64,000 bases of DNA from Bathynomus jamesi (GCA_023014485.1 JAJOZX010007511.1:142501-206500), one strand, 5' to 3'. Positions 11,232-23,084 are shown, counted from the first letter of the stretch. Notes: a model not told the origin generated them from the sequence alone. Numbers and translations: made by a program.

Positions 11232-12083
11232 TTATAACTCAGTGCGTCGAAAGTGTAGCTTCACGATTAAGCTCCCGTTACCGAATGGGAAGTTTTCACC
11301 CTCAATCGTTCTTATATATATTGAGATATTGGTTATTAAATTAGTTGCGACATTCACATAATGGGGTCTGTCATATGTAATACTCAAACACCTCCCTGTA
11401 TGGTTGGGGATGTGGGCAATGCGCAGCAGGCGTGCCTGGTGCTCCACTATATTACTGTAAATATAGCACATGTCTGGGGACTGAGATCTTTCAGCAAATT
11501 TCTCCATCTTCAGTTGAAACATTAAGCTGGACAAGTCACGTTGTGCCTCGTGAAATGTCTCTCTTTGGAAGGCTGCGCTATATCGGCCTTCAGCCGCAAT
11601 TGTGAACAGCTTTTTATCTCTAATATTTTTACTAAGCGTTGATTTTAACCTCAATGTGCATGTGGGCGTGTCTATGTTTACGATTTCAAAAAGTAAATCG
11701 TTTGTCAGGTACGAATTTTCAAGACTCTTGTTTAAAACCCCCACAATATCCATGGATGTATCATAATGCCCGATTCCTAGCGAAACATTTATGCTATAGA
11801 ACCGTCCCTCACCGCACAGGGTTGAGCGGACAGTATTGTCTAAGATTATGCCTAATTTTTCGCATTAATCAGTGCTTCTAAGGATCATAAATATGACCTG
11901 TGCCTTTTCAAGAGTTAAAAATTTGGTGGTTAACTGGAGTTCACATATCCCCACCTCATATGAATCAAGACCCAATTCAATGGGTCCGTGGAGCTCTGTT
12001 ACAAAGTTGGCTAGTGTGTTGTTAGGGTGTACAGACAGGGACGAGGAGGACGGGAGTGTGACGTAGAAATGGTTAGGAGCCAT
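11232..12083 (-). pseudogene. Polinton penton-like minor capsid protein, broken
   Basis: The N-terminus (FYVTLPSSSSL, NNTLANFVTELHGPIEL, YEVGICELQ) is the conserved opening of Polinton minor capsid (penton, single jelly-roll) proteins, and GIGHYD followed by LNKSLEN is another recurrent block. The frame is interrupted between about 11753 and 11880, where a stop follows ILRSTD and the second part resumes. Total length of about 280 aa matches the family. The start is 9 bases from the end of the integrase gene, as expected for tightly packed Polinton genes. Confidence 0.75.
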
Positions 12084-12091
12084 GTTGCATA

Positions 12092-13148
12092 CTATTTAAG
12101 CTTCATTATTGCATCAGCTTTTATATAGGTGTTGAAGCTTTCTGGGTACCCTAGCCACTTCACCAGGTACATTTTTCTCTTTCCTGAACCTTTGCTTCCT
12201 AAAATTTTCTCAATTTTAAACACATTTTTTCCTAAATTAAATGTCACTTTTTGCAACTCCTCGCGGTAAAAGCCTCCTGAGATTTCTTCCCCATTCAAAT
12301 CTTCAACGTAATACATCATTATCTCACCTTTCGGTCTCATAGCCCTAACTTTAAAAATCTCACGTGTCCATCCTTGCTCAAAACCCTTTGCAAATTTATT
12401 TCCAGAACGCGACAGCCTTACATAATCATTGATTTTGAAACACGCAGTGTGGTGGTGTTGGTGATCCATCTCTTCTCGGACGCGGACTTCTTTCTAAAAC
12501 TTCGTTAGTTGTTGTCCCAATCGTGCGATGGCGTGAGCGGTTGTAGGATGATGCCAATGATTCCAGAATGTCAAGAAATCTGTATGTGTATTTATGTGTA
12601 AAATATCGATGCATGCGTTCCTTTATGGTACGTTGAACTCTTTCAGCTGAAGAAGCCTTATGTATAGAATTGCTAGTGTAATAGCTGATATTAAACTCTG
12701 TCAACATGTTCTGAAAAGCACGGCCTATAAATTCCTTACCCATATTCGTACAAAAATAGCCAGGAACCCTGTTTTCTTTTAACATTAGCGTTTTGTTGGC
12801 TTTAGCAACTGTTTCAGGTGATTTATTTTTCAGAGGAACTAGCCACAGATATCTAGAGAATACATCTATTATGAATAGAATGTAACGGTAACCATCGTTA
12901 TACACAGAATATCTTTGCATGTCTGTTAAATCTGCTTGCCAAAGAGAATCACTCGAGGCAGCCGTTGTCTTGACTGTTTTAAACCTTTTTCTCACCGGCT
13001 TATGAAGCGTATAAGCGTCCTGCTCCCGCAAAAATCTCTCAACATCTTTTTTTCCTACTCCATAAACACTTCTGTACAGTCTATCTACGCCCCCGTAGGA
13101 GGCTGGGTTAGAAATGTCATAATAGTGTTTACTTAATACGTTAGCCAT
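12092..13148 (-). pseudogene. Polinton integrase (rve core plus chromodomain), frameshifted
   Basis: Two overlapping frames form one retroviral-type integrase. The first (13148-12426) has WQADLTDM (first catalytic Asp), CTNMGKEF and SAERVQRTIK (catalytic Glu). The second (12469-12092) holds the linker and a C-terminal chromodomain (KIEKILGSKGS, YLVKWLGYPESFNTYI). The second catalytic position reads Asn (AAT) where the family has TDxGxEF, and a frameshift near 12450 separates core from chromodomain. The enzyme would insert Polinton DNA into the genome with chromodomain targeting, but this copy should be inactive. Confidence 0.85.
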
Positions 13149-13348
13149 TTGCGTATTTTAGAGGCACGTGGGTAGGGTTGACCGTTGTTTAACCTCTTCT
13201 TTCTCCTCTTCAAAGATGTTAACGCCTGGGGTGATGGCGTCTTCAATTGTGTCTCGTGCGTCGCATGTTCCAAGTCTTTTATCCTGTTCAGATTTCCTAT
13301 CAATGTTTTGGGGACATTTATTTGTTGTAGTCTTGCTTTAATATGCTT
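13149..13348. other. Gap between Polinton integrase and hypothetical gene
   Basis: About 200 bases with a plus-strand open frame (13185-13499) that is antisense to the 3' part of the neighbouring gene. I see no supported gene here. Confidence 0.4.
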
Positions 13349-13886
13349 TCATCCTGATGGTGAAGGCCTATCCCACTTTCTCACCAGATCATGGACAATG
13401 TCTACGACGATATTCGATCCCTGTATCTTTACTCCTTCCACAATGATCTCGACTGTATCGGACCATTGTATGGCTGGGTCCTCATTCAATAGATTATAGA
13501 CTTAAACCTTTATTCCTCAATGTATATGGGAGGGTGCTTTTTAATACATGCTCGATGTTCTGTGTGGCCGACCCCTTAATCTTTGGTTGGTCAGCTGTAT
13601 CGTCGGGTACAGGTCCTATGTCACCATGTCCATCGTTCCCTGTGCTGTGCCTAATAACCACAGGAATCTCTGACGGGTTCTTATAATTTTCATACTCGTG
13701 AAGAAATTTCTGCAGAGCTTCTTGGTATAAGATTCTTTTCTCATCAGGTGTTTTTTCACTGTTTAATCGGGCTAGCAATTCGCTTTCCATTCTTTTAAGT
13801 CTGCTTTTACGGGGATCTAGATCCGTGTCTGGATTCCTTTGCAGTGAAGCGTACACATCGTGTGGAATCACTACCACTTTCTTCAT
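13349..13886 (-). pseudogene. Conserved Polinton hypothetical protein, one frameshift
   Basis: Opens with MKKVVVIPHDVYASL and a coiled-coil-like helix (RLKRMESELLARLNSEK), then an acidic linker. Near 13497 the frame shifts by one base and continues as YNLLNEDPAIQWSD, then GSNIVVDIVHDLVRKW, to TGA at 13349-13351. A protein with this architecture (short N-terminal strand, long helix, C-terminal W...GSNI.DLVHD block) is familiar from other Polintons, but I know of no assigned function. It lies between ATPase-side genes and the integrase, all on the minus strand. Confidence 0.55.
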
Positions 13887-13890
13887 TATA

Positions 13891-14208
13891 TTATCTAGTC
13901 AGTAAAGGACCCAAAACTGAAAATAAGATGGGGAGAAATGACCCTCCTGTTTGTCCAATTATTCGTTTTTTCTTCCCTTCAGTTTGACTGTTACGAGCGA
14001 GTGCGCGTATTATGTTCTTGTAACGGCGTAGGCGAGCCTTCTGAGGTGGTTTCATTGATACATTGCAATTTATAACGTAAAGACAGATTTCACAGATGCA
14101 TTTTAAAAAGTCGGAGTCGATATTTTTAATAAACATCTGCTGCATTGCCCGGGGCAGTCGATGATAGATTTTTATTAATTCACTGTATTTCTTTAGCCTC
14201 TTTGTCAT
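13891..14208 (-). CDS. Small basic Polinton protein with hydrophobic C-terminus
   Basis: 105 aa, open. A basic N-terminus (MTKRLKKYSELI), a cysteine-bearing helix (ISDFLKCICEICLYV-like region), a strongly basic middle (KPPQKARLRRYK) and a C-terminal GGSFLPILFSVLGPLL that looks membrane-active. Proteins of this layout are recurrent in Polintons next to the ATPase. The start overlaps the 3' end of the ATPase reading frame by a few bases, indicating compact gene packing. Function unknown; a virion or membrane role would be a guess. Confidence 0.6.
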   Translation of the reverse strand: MTKRLKKYSELIKIYHRLPRAMQQMFIKNIDSDFLKCICEICLYVINCNVSMKPPQKARLRRYKNIIRALARNSQTEGKKKRIIGQTGGSFLPILFSVLGPLLTR

Positions 14209-14842
14209 TCTGGAATATACACCGTTTCAGGCTCGTTTGGAAATATATTCGTTCTTAGAAGCACCCTAAACGTGTTTCGCGGATGAAGGTCGCAAAGCAA
14301 ATATCCGTAACGCGTGCTTGTAGCTTCTTTATAAACTTCCAAAAACTCCTTACGCTGATTCGGGAACATTTGATTGGCTAATACCCCAATTTGTGATACA
14401 TCTCTACGTTGCGCGAATAAGACTAGATATTGTGTATTTAACGACACGTCGCGCATGTACCTATTTTTGAAAAATAGATTCTGATTGTTGAAGAACACGC
14501 TTATGTTAAGATGGTGGGAGAATACTGTAAATGTCTCGGCAAACGTTTTATCCATCTCCAACATGAGATCTTCAATTACAATGACTGTATGTTCATTTCT
14601 CTTTAACGAATTAACATCATATACACCTTTGTGGAAAAAATATCATCTTGGTACTCGTTGAACACTGATTGATACGTCGAATAGCACCATATAACTTTAT
14701 GCACAAATTTTGAGAACATCTCTCCCATTTCTTTAATGATTTTAAGCATAAACACAGTTTTACCACATCCTGTAGGTCCAGGTATAATACATGTGGATGG
14801 GCTCGTGAATCTGAATTTTTCTACAGAGTCCATTTCTAGCAC
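14205..14842 (-). pseudogene. Polinton A32-type packaging ATPase, frameshifted
   Basis: Walker A GPTGCGKT lies near the N-terminus (about 14750-14775), and the Walker B-like VIVIEDLM at about 14568-14590. The second part has NQNLFFKNRYMRDVSLNTQY and the C-terminal block GYLLCDLHP...LRTNIFP...VYIPE typical of FtsK/HerA-family genome-packaging ATPases of Polintons and related viruses. A one-base frameshift near 14635 separates Walker A from Walker B. About 212 aa in all. It would power DNA packaging into capsids; this copy is dead. Confidence 0.85.
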
Positions 14843-14931
14843 GTCACACTCCTAAGTGGATCATTTACAAAATATTACAAATATTGAGTGCGGCTCCTTA
14901 TATTTTTTCTTCTTCCACAGAACCGTGAATG

Positions 14932-17900
14932 ACGATGAGGTACAGCACCCCATCATCGACATTACAGACGACCCCGACGACAGTGTAGTTGTGATCACAG
15001 AATCTTCCCACACCGACGAATCCTCACCAGCGATACCGGTAGCACGTTCAAAGCGGAGACATGATGAAGAGCCCTCCACGTCAGGTATAAAACGTGCTAG
15101 GATTGCGCCGGTTGTTAGACCACCAGTAGTAGAGCCCCAACCCTCTACGTCTTACGGCGCTCCCCACAATAGTAACTTCCTCAAATAAAAATATATCCCC
15201 CTACTCCTGTTCAAATCCTTGTACATCCTCCGCAGCAGCTTCTCGCTTTGTTGAGGATGGCATAACATTCGAGTTGGTGCAAACCGTTGCCCCCATCCCA
15301 GTCTTGACTAGAAATCGGTATATAGTCAGGGTCGATCTAGATCCGTGTAGAGCAATAGCGTTGAGGATGGACTACGGCGCCTAGTTAGGCATATTGTAGA
15401 GTTTGCCCTTCAGAACCGCGACGAACGTGAAGTCAGGACGATGCTGTCTTTTGGATTCGGGTCAGATGACGGAGATGTAGATGATTTTTGGGTAGTAATA
15501 CCCTTCGGACGTTTTGCAGCTGAAGATATAGAGTATATATTAGGCCGTATAATGCAGGCCTCTTAAAGTAGTATAGCCTTCAATATGGACAACTTCACGG
15601 TAAATATTGACCGTGTATACCGTGTTGCCGGTCATAGCGTCACACCTTATACTCTTAACTTCAATTCTCAGGCTATTTTTAGACGGCATATAAACGTCGA
15701 TCGTGGTTGCGGCTTTATAGCAGTGGTCTTAGCACGTATGTTTACTGTACTAAATACACGGACCCAAAAAATTTGGTTGCCTACGGTAGTGGTGCGTGCC
15801 CGTAAACTAGCTGTAGACTGCAAACTTGAGTTTGACTGTGCTATGGGTCCTGAAGAACTGAGAATGGTAGAACAGGAAATGAATGTTCGTATAGCTGTAT
15901 TTGGCATGGATGATCGTCGTAGAACTGTGTACGTTTTTAAAAGCAATGTGAGAGTACAAGGCCCCTAGTTACTTTAGGACTGTCAGGGACAACGTATCTT
16001 CCCATCCGTAATATAAGGTACCTTCACGCGAGTTATGACAAAAGTCGAAAATATGGACGACATCATGATTTGTGTAAGGGATGTATCGAGTTTGCGGATG
16101 ATATCGTGAAACATTGTAAAGACTGCCACATGGTATGTGAACAGTGTAAAAACTCCAAATGTGAAAGCCGTGTAGTTGAAGCTGAGAAGAGGGACTGTGA
16201 TGTGTGTAGATGCACATTTTTCAATAATAACTGTTTTGAGCTCCATAAATCAATTGGCACGTGCAGGAAAATGAGAATCTGTGAGTGTAGTATGTTTCAC
16301 ACAATGGATAATTGGGGGAACTTCAAGCAAAAATGTTATGAAATTCAATGTCCTACATGCCATAAGAAATATAAGGCGGAAGGAGTAAAGCATGTATGTT
16401 ACATGAAAGATGCTAAGCCTAAAAATAACCCTTGTGTAAATGTGTACTACGATATAGAAACATACACGAACGCAGAAACCAAAGAGGTTATTCCACATTT
16501 ACTTGTAAGCCAGACTATCTGTGATGAGTGTATGGACATCGAGTGTGACGAGTGCCACAAATGCGGTAATGTACAAACGTTTTTAAAACGAGTGCCTACG
16601 ACAGCCCTTTAAAACTCTTTTGTCCTATATTGTCAAGCTAGCGGACAAGTTAAAAAAATGACTGTGTATATTCTCGCCCATAACGGGGCAAAATTTGTCA
16701 CACAGTTCCTTTATAAGGAGTTGCTTGAGTACGAATCCCCTGAGATATTTACAGGTGACCCCTTGAAAAGAGGCAACAAGCTAATACAGATGCAGATAAG
16801 AGGCAATGTACAATTTAAAGACACTTTATTATTCATACCTTGTTGTTGTTTAGCCGATCAGCCCACCCTGATCGAGCAAGCCGGCGGCACGCAGGTAACC
16901 GATCGCCCTCTCCGGAGTGGACCAGAGGTTCAGCGCACTAGTGATGTTGTGTTGTGTTCGTTGTTGTGCTAGAGCGGTACAGTCTGTCATAATGTGTTCA
17001 ATTGTTTGTGGTGTGTCCTGGCACAAGTGGCAGGTGTCGTCTATGGAGTTGTCTAGTCTGTGTTTATATGTCCGTAAGTTGGGGTGATGTCCACATCGGA
17101 ATCGTGCTAAGTTAACTCGATCCGATCTGCTCAGGCTGATCTCTGACTTGTTAATGGGTGGCGGCTTCGCACCTAGGACCGTATTCGGACCGAGTCGTGT
17201 CAGTGCTTTGTGGGTTAGGTGTGTGTGTATGTGTTTTCTGTACTGTGTGATGTCTGTGGGGCGTGGTATGGAATGGAGTATTTGGTTATAATGTCTCTCT
17301 GGTGTTACCTTAATGGTGCGAGGTGTTGGTGCATGATTGTACATGTAGTGGCAAGGGTGTTGTGGGTTAGTTGTCACTGCTGCCATGAATTGTGTTCCCC
17401 TCATGTCTAAATGTTCCCTAACTTTCAGTATTTTTGTTTCTGTGTGCAGGTGTTCTATTGGTGTTGTTTGAGTGCATCCTGTAATGATACGAAGTGCGTT
17501 TTTTGTATTGTCTGTAAGGTGTTTATGTGTGTGTTTGAGATAATGGGTGCCCAGCATGGGCTAGCATAGTCCATAACTGATCGAATATATTGTTTGTATA
17601 TGAGTGTTGTTGTTTCCTGCTGGTGTCCAAAGTTTGTGCCTGTTAGTCCCCTAAGAGTGTTAAGTCTTGACGTACATTTGTTTTTAATGTCCTGAATGTG
17701 GTTTGCAAAAGATAATGATGTGTTGTATGTGACCCCAAGTATTTTCGTCCTGTGAGTGTGTGGAATGTTGATGTTGTTTAGTGTAAGCTGTGGAATTACC
17801 TGGTGTTCTTTTGTGTTGCTTGTAAGCAAGGTGATGGTTTTTTGTGGGCGCTACTTTGAGTCTATTGTGTGTGAGCCAGTCTTGTATACTGTTTATGTAT

Positions 17901-20671
17901 GTTTGTAGGTTATTTGTAGCGGTGTCGATGTTGTTGTGGGTGGATGTTAGAGTGATGTCATCTGCATATGATGATAAGGTAAGCTTGTTATCTATGGGTG
18001 CTGGAATGTCATGCATGTATAAGTTGAAGAGTGTTGATGAGAGAACAGAGCCTTGAGGGACACCGTTCGGAAAAAGCTTGTTTTTGGATGACTTGCCATT
18101 AAATGTGACATGTGAGTATCTTCCTGAAAGATAGTTGCTCAGCCACCTTTTGGTGTTATTGTGCATGTTTGTGTTGAGTATTTTGTTTATCAGCGGGAAG
18201 CGTGGGATGGCATCAAATGCTTTACTAATGTCTATTGTTGTTAATAGTGTACGTTGAGCTAGTCGTTTGGAGTTGATGCCATCCATGATGTGCTGCGTGA
18301 GGTTAGTGAGTAATGTCGTGGTTGAGTGGTGAGGTCTGAATCCATGTTGAGTAGGCGATAGTGGAATGTGTGGGTTGGTGATTTGTAAGATTAGTCTTTC
18401 TGTTACTTTGGAAGGTGTGCATAGTAAAGTAATGGGTCTATAGGAAGCTGGTTCTGTTGGATTTTTGTAAATTAGCAAAGCTACCCAAGGTGATGGGCGT
18501 AGCAGCTGAAGTTTCAAAAGGATATTTTACTTACACATTCCTCACTAGCGAAACTTTAAATTACGTAGGTCTACCTCCACCCAAACATTACTTTAATTAT
18601 GAATGTATGAGTACAGATGAACGTGAAGATTTTAACCGATACTATAACAGTTTTAATGAATCTAGTCTTTATAATATAGCTTATGAATGTGAGCGTTATT
18701 GCGTGAATGATGTGCGCGTGCTGAGAGTATGTTTCCAGGCCTTTAGAAGGATGTACATAGGCCGTTTCAAATGCGATCCGTTGCAAGTCGCAACCACCAT
18801 CGCCTCATTATGTTTTACGGTGTTAAAGAATAACTTCATGCCTAAAGACACCTTAGCTATTATTCAAAGAAACAATCCCCGCAGTTATGGGCACAAGGCT
18901 ATTTACTGGCTCATACACCTACAATGGCAGACAGGTTATACATAAAGCATGCCCGCAACACGGGTGAAGTCCACATTAAGGTTAATGGTCGTGTTTTTTG
19001 GGTTGATGGACTAAGTGAAAACCGTGCCACTGGTGAGAAGACTGTGTACTCCTTTAACGGTTGCTGGTGGCACGGATGCCCCCGTCCTGAGTGTGGAATC
19101 GCAGGAGATATCCATGGTAGATCTCCTGCCGACTGTCTTGCGTAGACCCGCACCCGCGATCAATTTGTAGGATCCCAGTTCACTCAAAAAGTCTCGTGGG
19201 AACATGAGTATGATGCACGGATGGAGGCAGACGGACAGTTCCGTGAAGAAGTAAACACGATCAAGCGTTCAATGGTGCTGGATCCTCTCAAATGCGGTGA
19301 TAGCTTGTTCGGAGGGCGTACAATCCCCTTCAAGCTATACTTTCCGCCTACGGAGGGTGTGAAACTCCATTACTACGATTTCTGTTTGTTATACCCCTAC
19401 GTGATGAAGAACAATCCGTACCCCGTTGGTGCGCCTGAGAAACAGGTGGGACCTAACCTACCCTCCATCAACGAGTTCTCAAGAAATTTGAACGGGTATT
19501 ATTTCGGCCTTTCTTTCGTAGACGTACTCCCCCCTCGCAATTTATGGATGCCGATCTTACCCGTCGTTATCGATCACAAGCTCATGTTTCCCCTGTACGA
19601 AGTGCGCAGAAGAGAACAATGGTGATTGTGACGATACAACTCACCAGCATAAGATTAGAGGTGTATATACAAGTCCAGAGCTGGATCTAGTTCGCCATGG
19701 CTACAGCATATTGAAAATACATGAGGTGTGGAGGTTTCAGAAGTTACCCAACCTTTTCACACCATATATAAACGCTTTTTTTAAAGATAAGGTCGAAGCA
19801 TCAGGGTATCCGCGAGGAGTTGATACCGAAGATGAAAAATCGGCCTATATTCAACGTTACCGTGACCGTGAGGGTATACAGCTTGATCGTACCCAAATTG
19901 TAAAGAACCCTGGCAAGCGTTTTAGTGCAAAGTTGTGTCTAAACAGGTTTTGGGGAAAATTTGCACAGAATACCGGCAAAGGGAACATTCATTTGGCACA
20001 AAATTATAGTGAAGTCTGGGATTATGCCAATGCTCCTGATAAAGAGGTCATGGAGATCATGAATGTAGGTAATACTTACATAATAAAGTACAACAATACC
20101 GAATTGGTCACAGATACTTCACGGGTTACAAACATACCTGTAGCCAGCTTCACAACGGCGTACGCCCGCATAAAACTTTGGGGGTTATTGCATTCTCTTG
20201 GGCGGAGGGTATTGTACGCTGATACAGTTAGTGTGATATTCACAGAGAGGGAGGGTGAATACATGCCTCCTATTGGTGAATTCCTCGGTGAGTTGACTGA
20301 TCAAGACTGATCAAGGATGAGTATGGAGACACTGCATACGCCGACTCTTTTTTCTCAACAGGACCAAAAACTTATGGGGTACGGGTGAGGGTGGGTGAGG
20401 ATATGAAATATATCGTGAAGGCAAAGGGTATCACGCTCAACCATGCGAATCGGCGGGTCGTTAATTTGAATCGTTGAAGGATCTAGTGTGTTTGGATGAT
20501 GTTGAGGGCGATCGGCCTCCCCAACTAACTGTAGGCCCCACAATTTTCGGGCGCAGAAGGTGGGGGGCGTGAAGGAACTTAGGGGTACAAAGGTATGCGT
20601 AACACCTATAGGAAACGTTACCAGTTACCTGGTACCTATGATACCGTACCCTTTGGATACCATAACCTTTG
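14932..20671 (+). pseudogene. Polinton protein-primed family-B DNA polymerase, multiply broken
   Basis: Fragments in several frames run in order: a disordered N-terminus (ITDDPDDS, EPSTSG), N-terminal domain (15585-15968), cysteine-rich region and Exo I YYDIET (about 16446), Exo II-like AHNGAKFVTQFL (16675), Exo III YCVNDVRVLR (about 18700), GCWWHGCP (19064), motif A YYDFCLLYPYV (19370), motif B KLCLNRFWGKFAQ (19930-19970), motif C YADTVSV (20215) and a C-terminus ending about 20671 (GTYDTVPFGYHN). Motif C should read DTD; the second catalytic Asp is Val (GTT at 20227-20229). At least six frameshifts or stops and a LINE insertion also inactivate it. The family replicates the element by protein priming. 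Confidence 0.88.
16846..18470 (-). mobile_element. 5'-truncated Jockey-like LINE nested in the Polinton polymerase
   Basis: On the minus strand the RT reads YRPITLL, then a thumb/palm with FDAIPRFPL, GVPQGSVLS and the catalytic SYADDITL, followed by a C-terminal region ending LLDQGGLIG just before the 3' tail at 16846-16856, which on this strand is a short CAA-type repeat. Three frames (18517-17684, 17829-17455, 17557-16850) are separated by two frameshifts. Polymerase sequence ends at LLFIP on the left and resumes at KLAKLPKVMGV on the right, which fixes the insertion. No endonuclease domain remains, the usual result of incomplete reverse transcription. Confidence 0.85.
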
Positions 20672-20679
20672 ATGTGCCT

Positions 20680-20815
20680 ATTGTTAACTTATTTATCACA
20701 CGTATTTGTAAATATATATGTCTTGAAAATAATCTTTGATGTGTCTATTGCTAACTAATTTATTACACGTATTTGTAAATATATATACCTTGAATATTTC
20801 GTTTATTAAATAAAT
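20680..20815 (+). repeat. 66-bp direct repeat after the polymerase gene
   Basis: Two tandem copies of a unit with TTTGATGTG(C/T)CTATTG, then CACGTATTTGTAAATATATAT, lie between the polymerase stop and the next gene. No function is evident; it may hold the polymerase 3' end signal. Confidence 0.6.
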
Positions 20816-20816
20816 C

Positions 20817-21618
20817 ATGTTTCAATTAGCGTTTCAAATTCTCCTTTGTGTGCGTGTGTGTGTGTGTGTACAGGTGAAAGTTCTAAGCTCCGCCCACTGT
20901 AAGACCAGCAACGTGAGTCATGCTACTACCTGGGCTTCCCTGCGCGGTCAGTTGTTTGCAGTAAGCCCTGGGTATCAGACGTGTATTCTCCCGCGTAGAC
21001 GGAAAATAGTAGTGGCTACCTTTAATATTGCTTGTTCAACGTTTATGAAATGGTATTCTGCAAAGTGTCAAGATGTGGTGGATACTGAAAAACTCCCTAT
21101 TGCCCCCTCCTTTGCCTCTTTTAAGACTACATTGAATCGTGCGAAGGAGCAAGATGTACAAATACTCTATGGCTATTCTGGTGAGAGCATTGTATGCTTT
21201 CGTAGCACAGACGATGTATTGAAGTATGTTATAGAATCTAAGCTTTATAAAGGCTCACATATACCGTGAAGTAAAAGAAACAACGCGTGCAGAAGAGAAG
21301 CAACGGATATGGATAATGAGTCTTATTGATGGGTGGTATGACAAGCGATATTATGTCATGTTACACCATACCGATTACTCGTACCCTGCGACTGAGAATG
21401 TAAATCTCGTCATCATGGAGAATCTTAAGTATTTTTATCACTATATTAATGTATATCATGACGAGGTTTGTAGTGAGGTTGTGGCTAATGCCCTGCGTGA
21501 GTTTTTAACAGAATTTAGAGACGAGTATCGCTTGTTAACAAAAAGGAAAAATATGGGCATATGTTCCTCTCAAAGAGTGCGCTGGAGTGTGAAGACGTTT
21601 AGTTTGTGGAAATGGTGA
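20817..21618 (+). pseudogene. Polinton accessory ORF of unknown function, one frameshift
   Basis: Two frames (20817-21269 and 21316-21618) appear to be one gene: the second frame is open upstream across the break, reading YREVKETTRAEEKQRIW before SLIDGWYDKRYY. The first part contains cysteines and PRRRKIVVATF; the second is helical, with an acidic and aromatic composition (YFYHYINVYHDE). I do not recognise either. It sits between the polymerase and the two intact accessory genes on the same strand. The first residues (MFQLAFQILLCVRVCVCV) run over a TG repeat and may not be translated. Confidence 0.4.
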
Positions 21619-21919
21619 GTGGTAAAACAATAAAACCGTTATAAAATGTGTTTTGTTCGTGAAAATTACCCTGAAGGAAAATACCTGGTGCGTATTCAGG
21701 GAAGTGGGAGTGATAAAACATTAAAACCGAAATTAATTCTTGCATCGGAAAAAAATACCTGCCCAATATAATGGGATACAACGATTCATGTTGGATCAGC
21801 GCCGTACACGTTTCATTAGATTATGGTGTGACTCACTCCTCCCGTCGAACCGTCGCGTTGCATGTGCCTCATAGTTATCTCAGAGCTTGAACTGAGTGGA
21901 CGTGCGCTCCTCGAATACG
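21619..21919 (+). other. Polinton spacer without gene
   Basis: About 300 bases with no frame of note between the broken accessory ORF and the intact one at 21920. A promoter for the downstream pair would be expected here, but no clear element is visible. Confidence 0.4.
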
Positions 21920-22645
21920 ATGGAACTTCCGTTGAGCAGCATTCTGAACGCCGTGTACGATGTGTCCGTGACGAAGTCGTTGCGCGTGTTCAGGCGTAAA
22001 TCCGGTATCGTTAACTATGTACTGGAAACGGATTGTAGACAAACAAACAAACGGAATGTTGTTTATTTAAGTGTCGAGGAGATGAATAGAATCTTCGTGA
22101 TAGTTGAGAAGTGGAGTGAAGATCGTTATAAAATTCCTACAGGTGTAGGTACAAGAAGAGAGCAGATTAGTGACACCCCCTCATACGCTGTTGTATGTAC
22201 GTTGTGTATAAATAACGATCGGCCATGCATTGATATATGGTTGATGTGGAAGAATGCTTCTGATAATAACGCTCTTGTTTCTACTCGAAACCGTTTCATC
22301 CTCGACAGAATGTTTGAAATCGTTGGATTCCGCAAGCTGAAGCCTATATTAGACGTGCGTGTTACGGATATGCTTTATTTTTATACAGTACTTGAATACG
22401 CATACACCGCTCTGCTCGATGGGTTTACCGAGTGTAGGACTGAAGAAGGTGAGAATGGTCTCGAGCTGGAGGATTATTTAAAAAGTTTAGACTCTTTGAA
22501 ATATCATGAACTTTGGTACAAAGCACTTGATCGGTGCAGGGCTGAGCTCACCTACACCGTTCACCCTGAAGAACTATTTCTTTATATAACGAGCAGCTGT
22601 CGTAACGACTTAGAAGATTATTTCAATTGCCGCTATGTTGAGTGA
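21920..22645 (+). CDS. Polinton accessory protein, 241 aa, unknown family
   Basis: Open from the ATG at 21920 (MELPLSSILNAVYD) to TGA at 22643; the frame also reads back a little past the ATG without another Met. Blocks that recur in relics elsewhere in this window are NKRNVVYLSVEEM near residue 43 and YTVHPEELFLYI near residue 220, followed by a short acidic C-terminus ending CRYVE. There is no signal peptide or membrane segment and I recognise no fold. It is followed 2 bases later by the next gene, suggesting co-transcription. Being open while the core genes are frameshifted is notable. Confidence 0.65.
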   Translation: MELPLSSILNAVYDVSVTKSLRVFRRKSGIVNYVLETDCRQTNKRNVVYLSVEEMNRIFVIVEKWSEDRYKIPTGVGTRREQISDTPSYAVVCTLCINNDRPCIDIWLMWKNASDNNALVSTRNRFILDRMFEIVGFRKLKPILDVRVTDMLYFYTVLEYAYTALLDGFTECRTEEGENGLELEDYLKSLDSLKYHELWYKALDRCRAELTYTVHPEELFLYITSSCRNDLEDYFNCRYVE

Positions 22646-22647
22646 AG

Positions 22648-23001
22648 ATGAGTTCACGATTGAAAAAGCTCGCGTCGGTAGAAATAAACCCTCGATTGGA
22701 AAGGCGTGTTTATAAACTTGTGTTTAATAATGTGGCTAACGATGAACTCTTTGTGCGTGCTTTTGATTGTATTCTAGCCGTGTTTAAAGATAACATACCA
22801 ACCGGTTGTAAAGTGGGCACAAAAATAGTACTGAACGATATGAAGGCCCTTTATACAGAGTACAGATTTCCCTATATTTTAAGCGTTGAAATATTATTAA
22901 ACCGCGTATACTGCGTAATGCAGAGCAATAATGATGTAATTGTAGACTTTAAGTTCGAGTTTAGTATTTTGAAAAAAAGTGAAATGTACTTATATATTTA
23001 A
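22648..23001 (+). CDS. Polinton accessory protein, 117 aa, unknown family
   Basis: Starts ATG at 22648 (MSSRLKKLASVEIN), two bases after the stop of the 241-aa gene, and ends TAA at 22999-23001. Basic N-terminus, then a mixed alpha/beta-looking body (RRVYKLVFNNV, FDCILAVFKDNI, VIVDFKFEFSIL). No known motif. A relic with the same order and spacing lies at 54150-54430. Function unknown. Confidence 0.6.
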   Translation: MSSRLKKLASVEINPRLERRVYKLVFNNVANDELFVRAFDCILAVFKDNIPTGCKVGTKIVLNDMKALYTEYRFPYILSVEILLNRVYCVMQSNNDVIVDFKFEFSILKKSEMYLYI

Positions 23002-23084
23002 CATAATGTGTATATACATTTCTGCTATATTGATGGTTATACGATTTCTTATTTTGGGCTGTAGAAGATAAAGTGTATGTATTT

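Noticed and set aside
13185..13499. Plus-strand 104-aa frame in the Polinton
   Set aside because: Antisense to the 3' part of the conserved minus-strand hypothetical gene.
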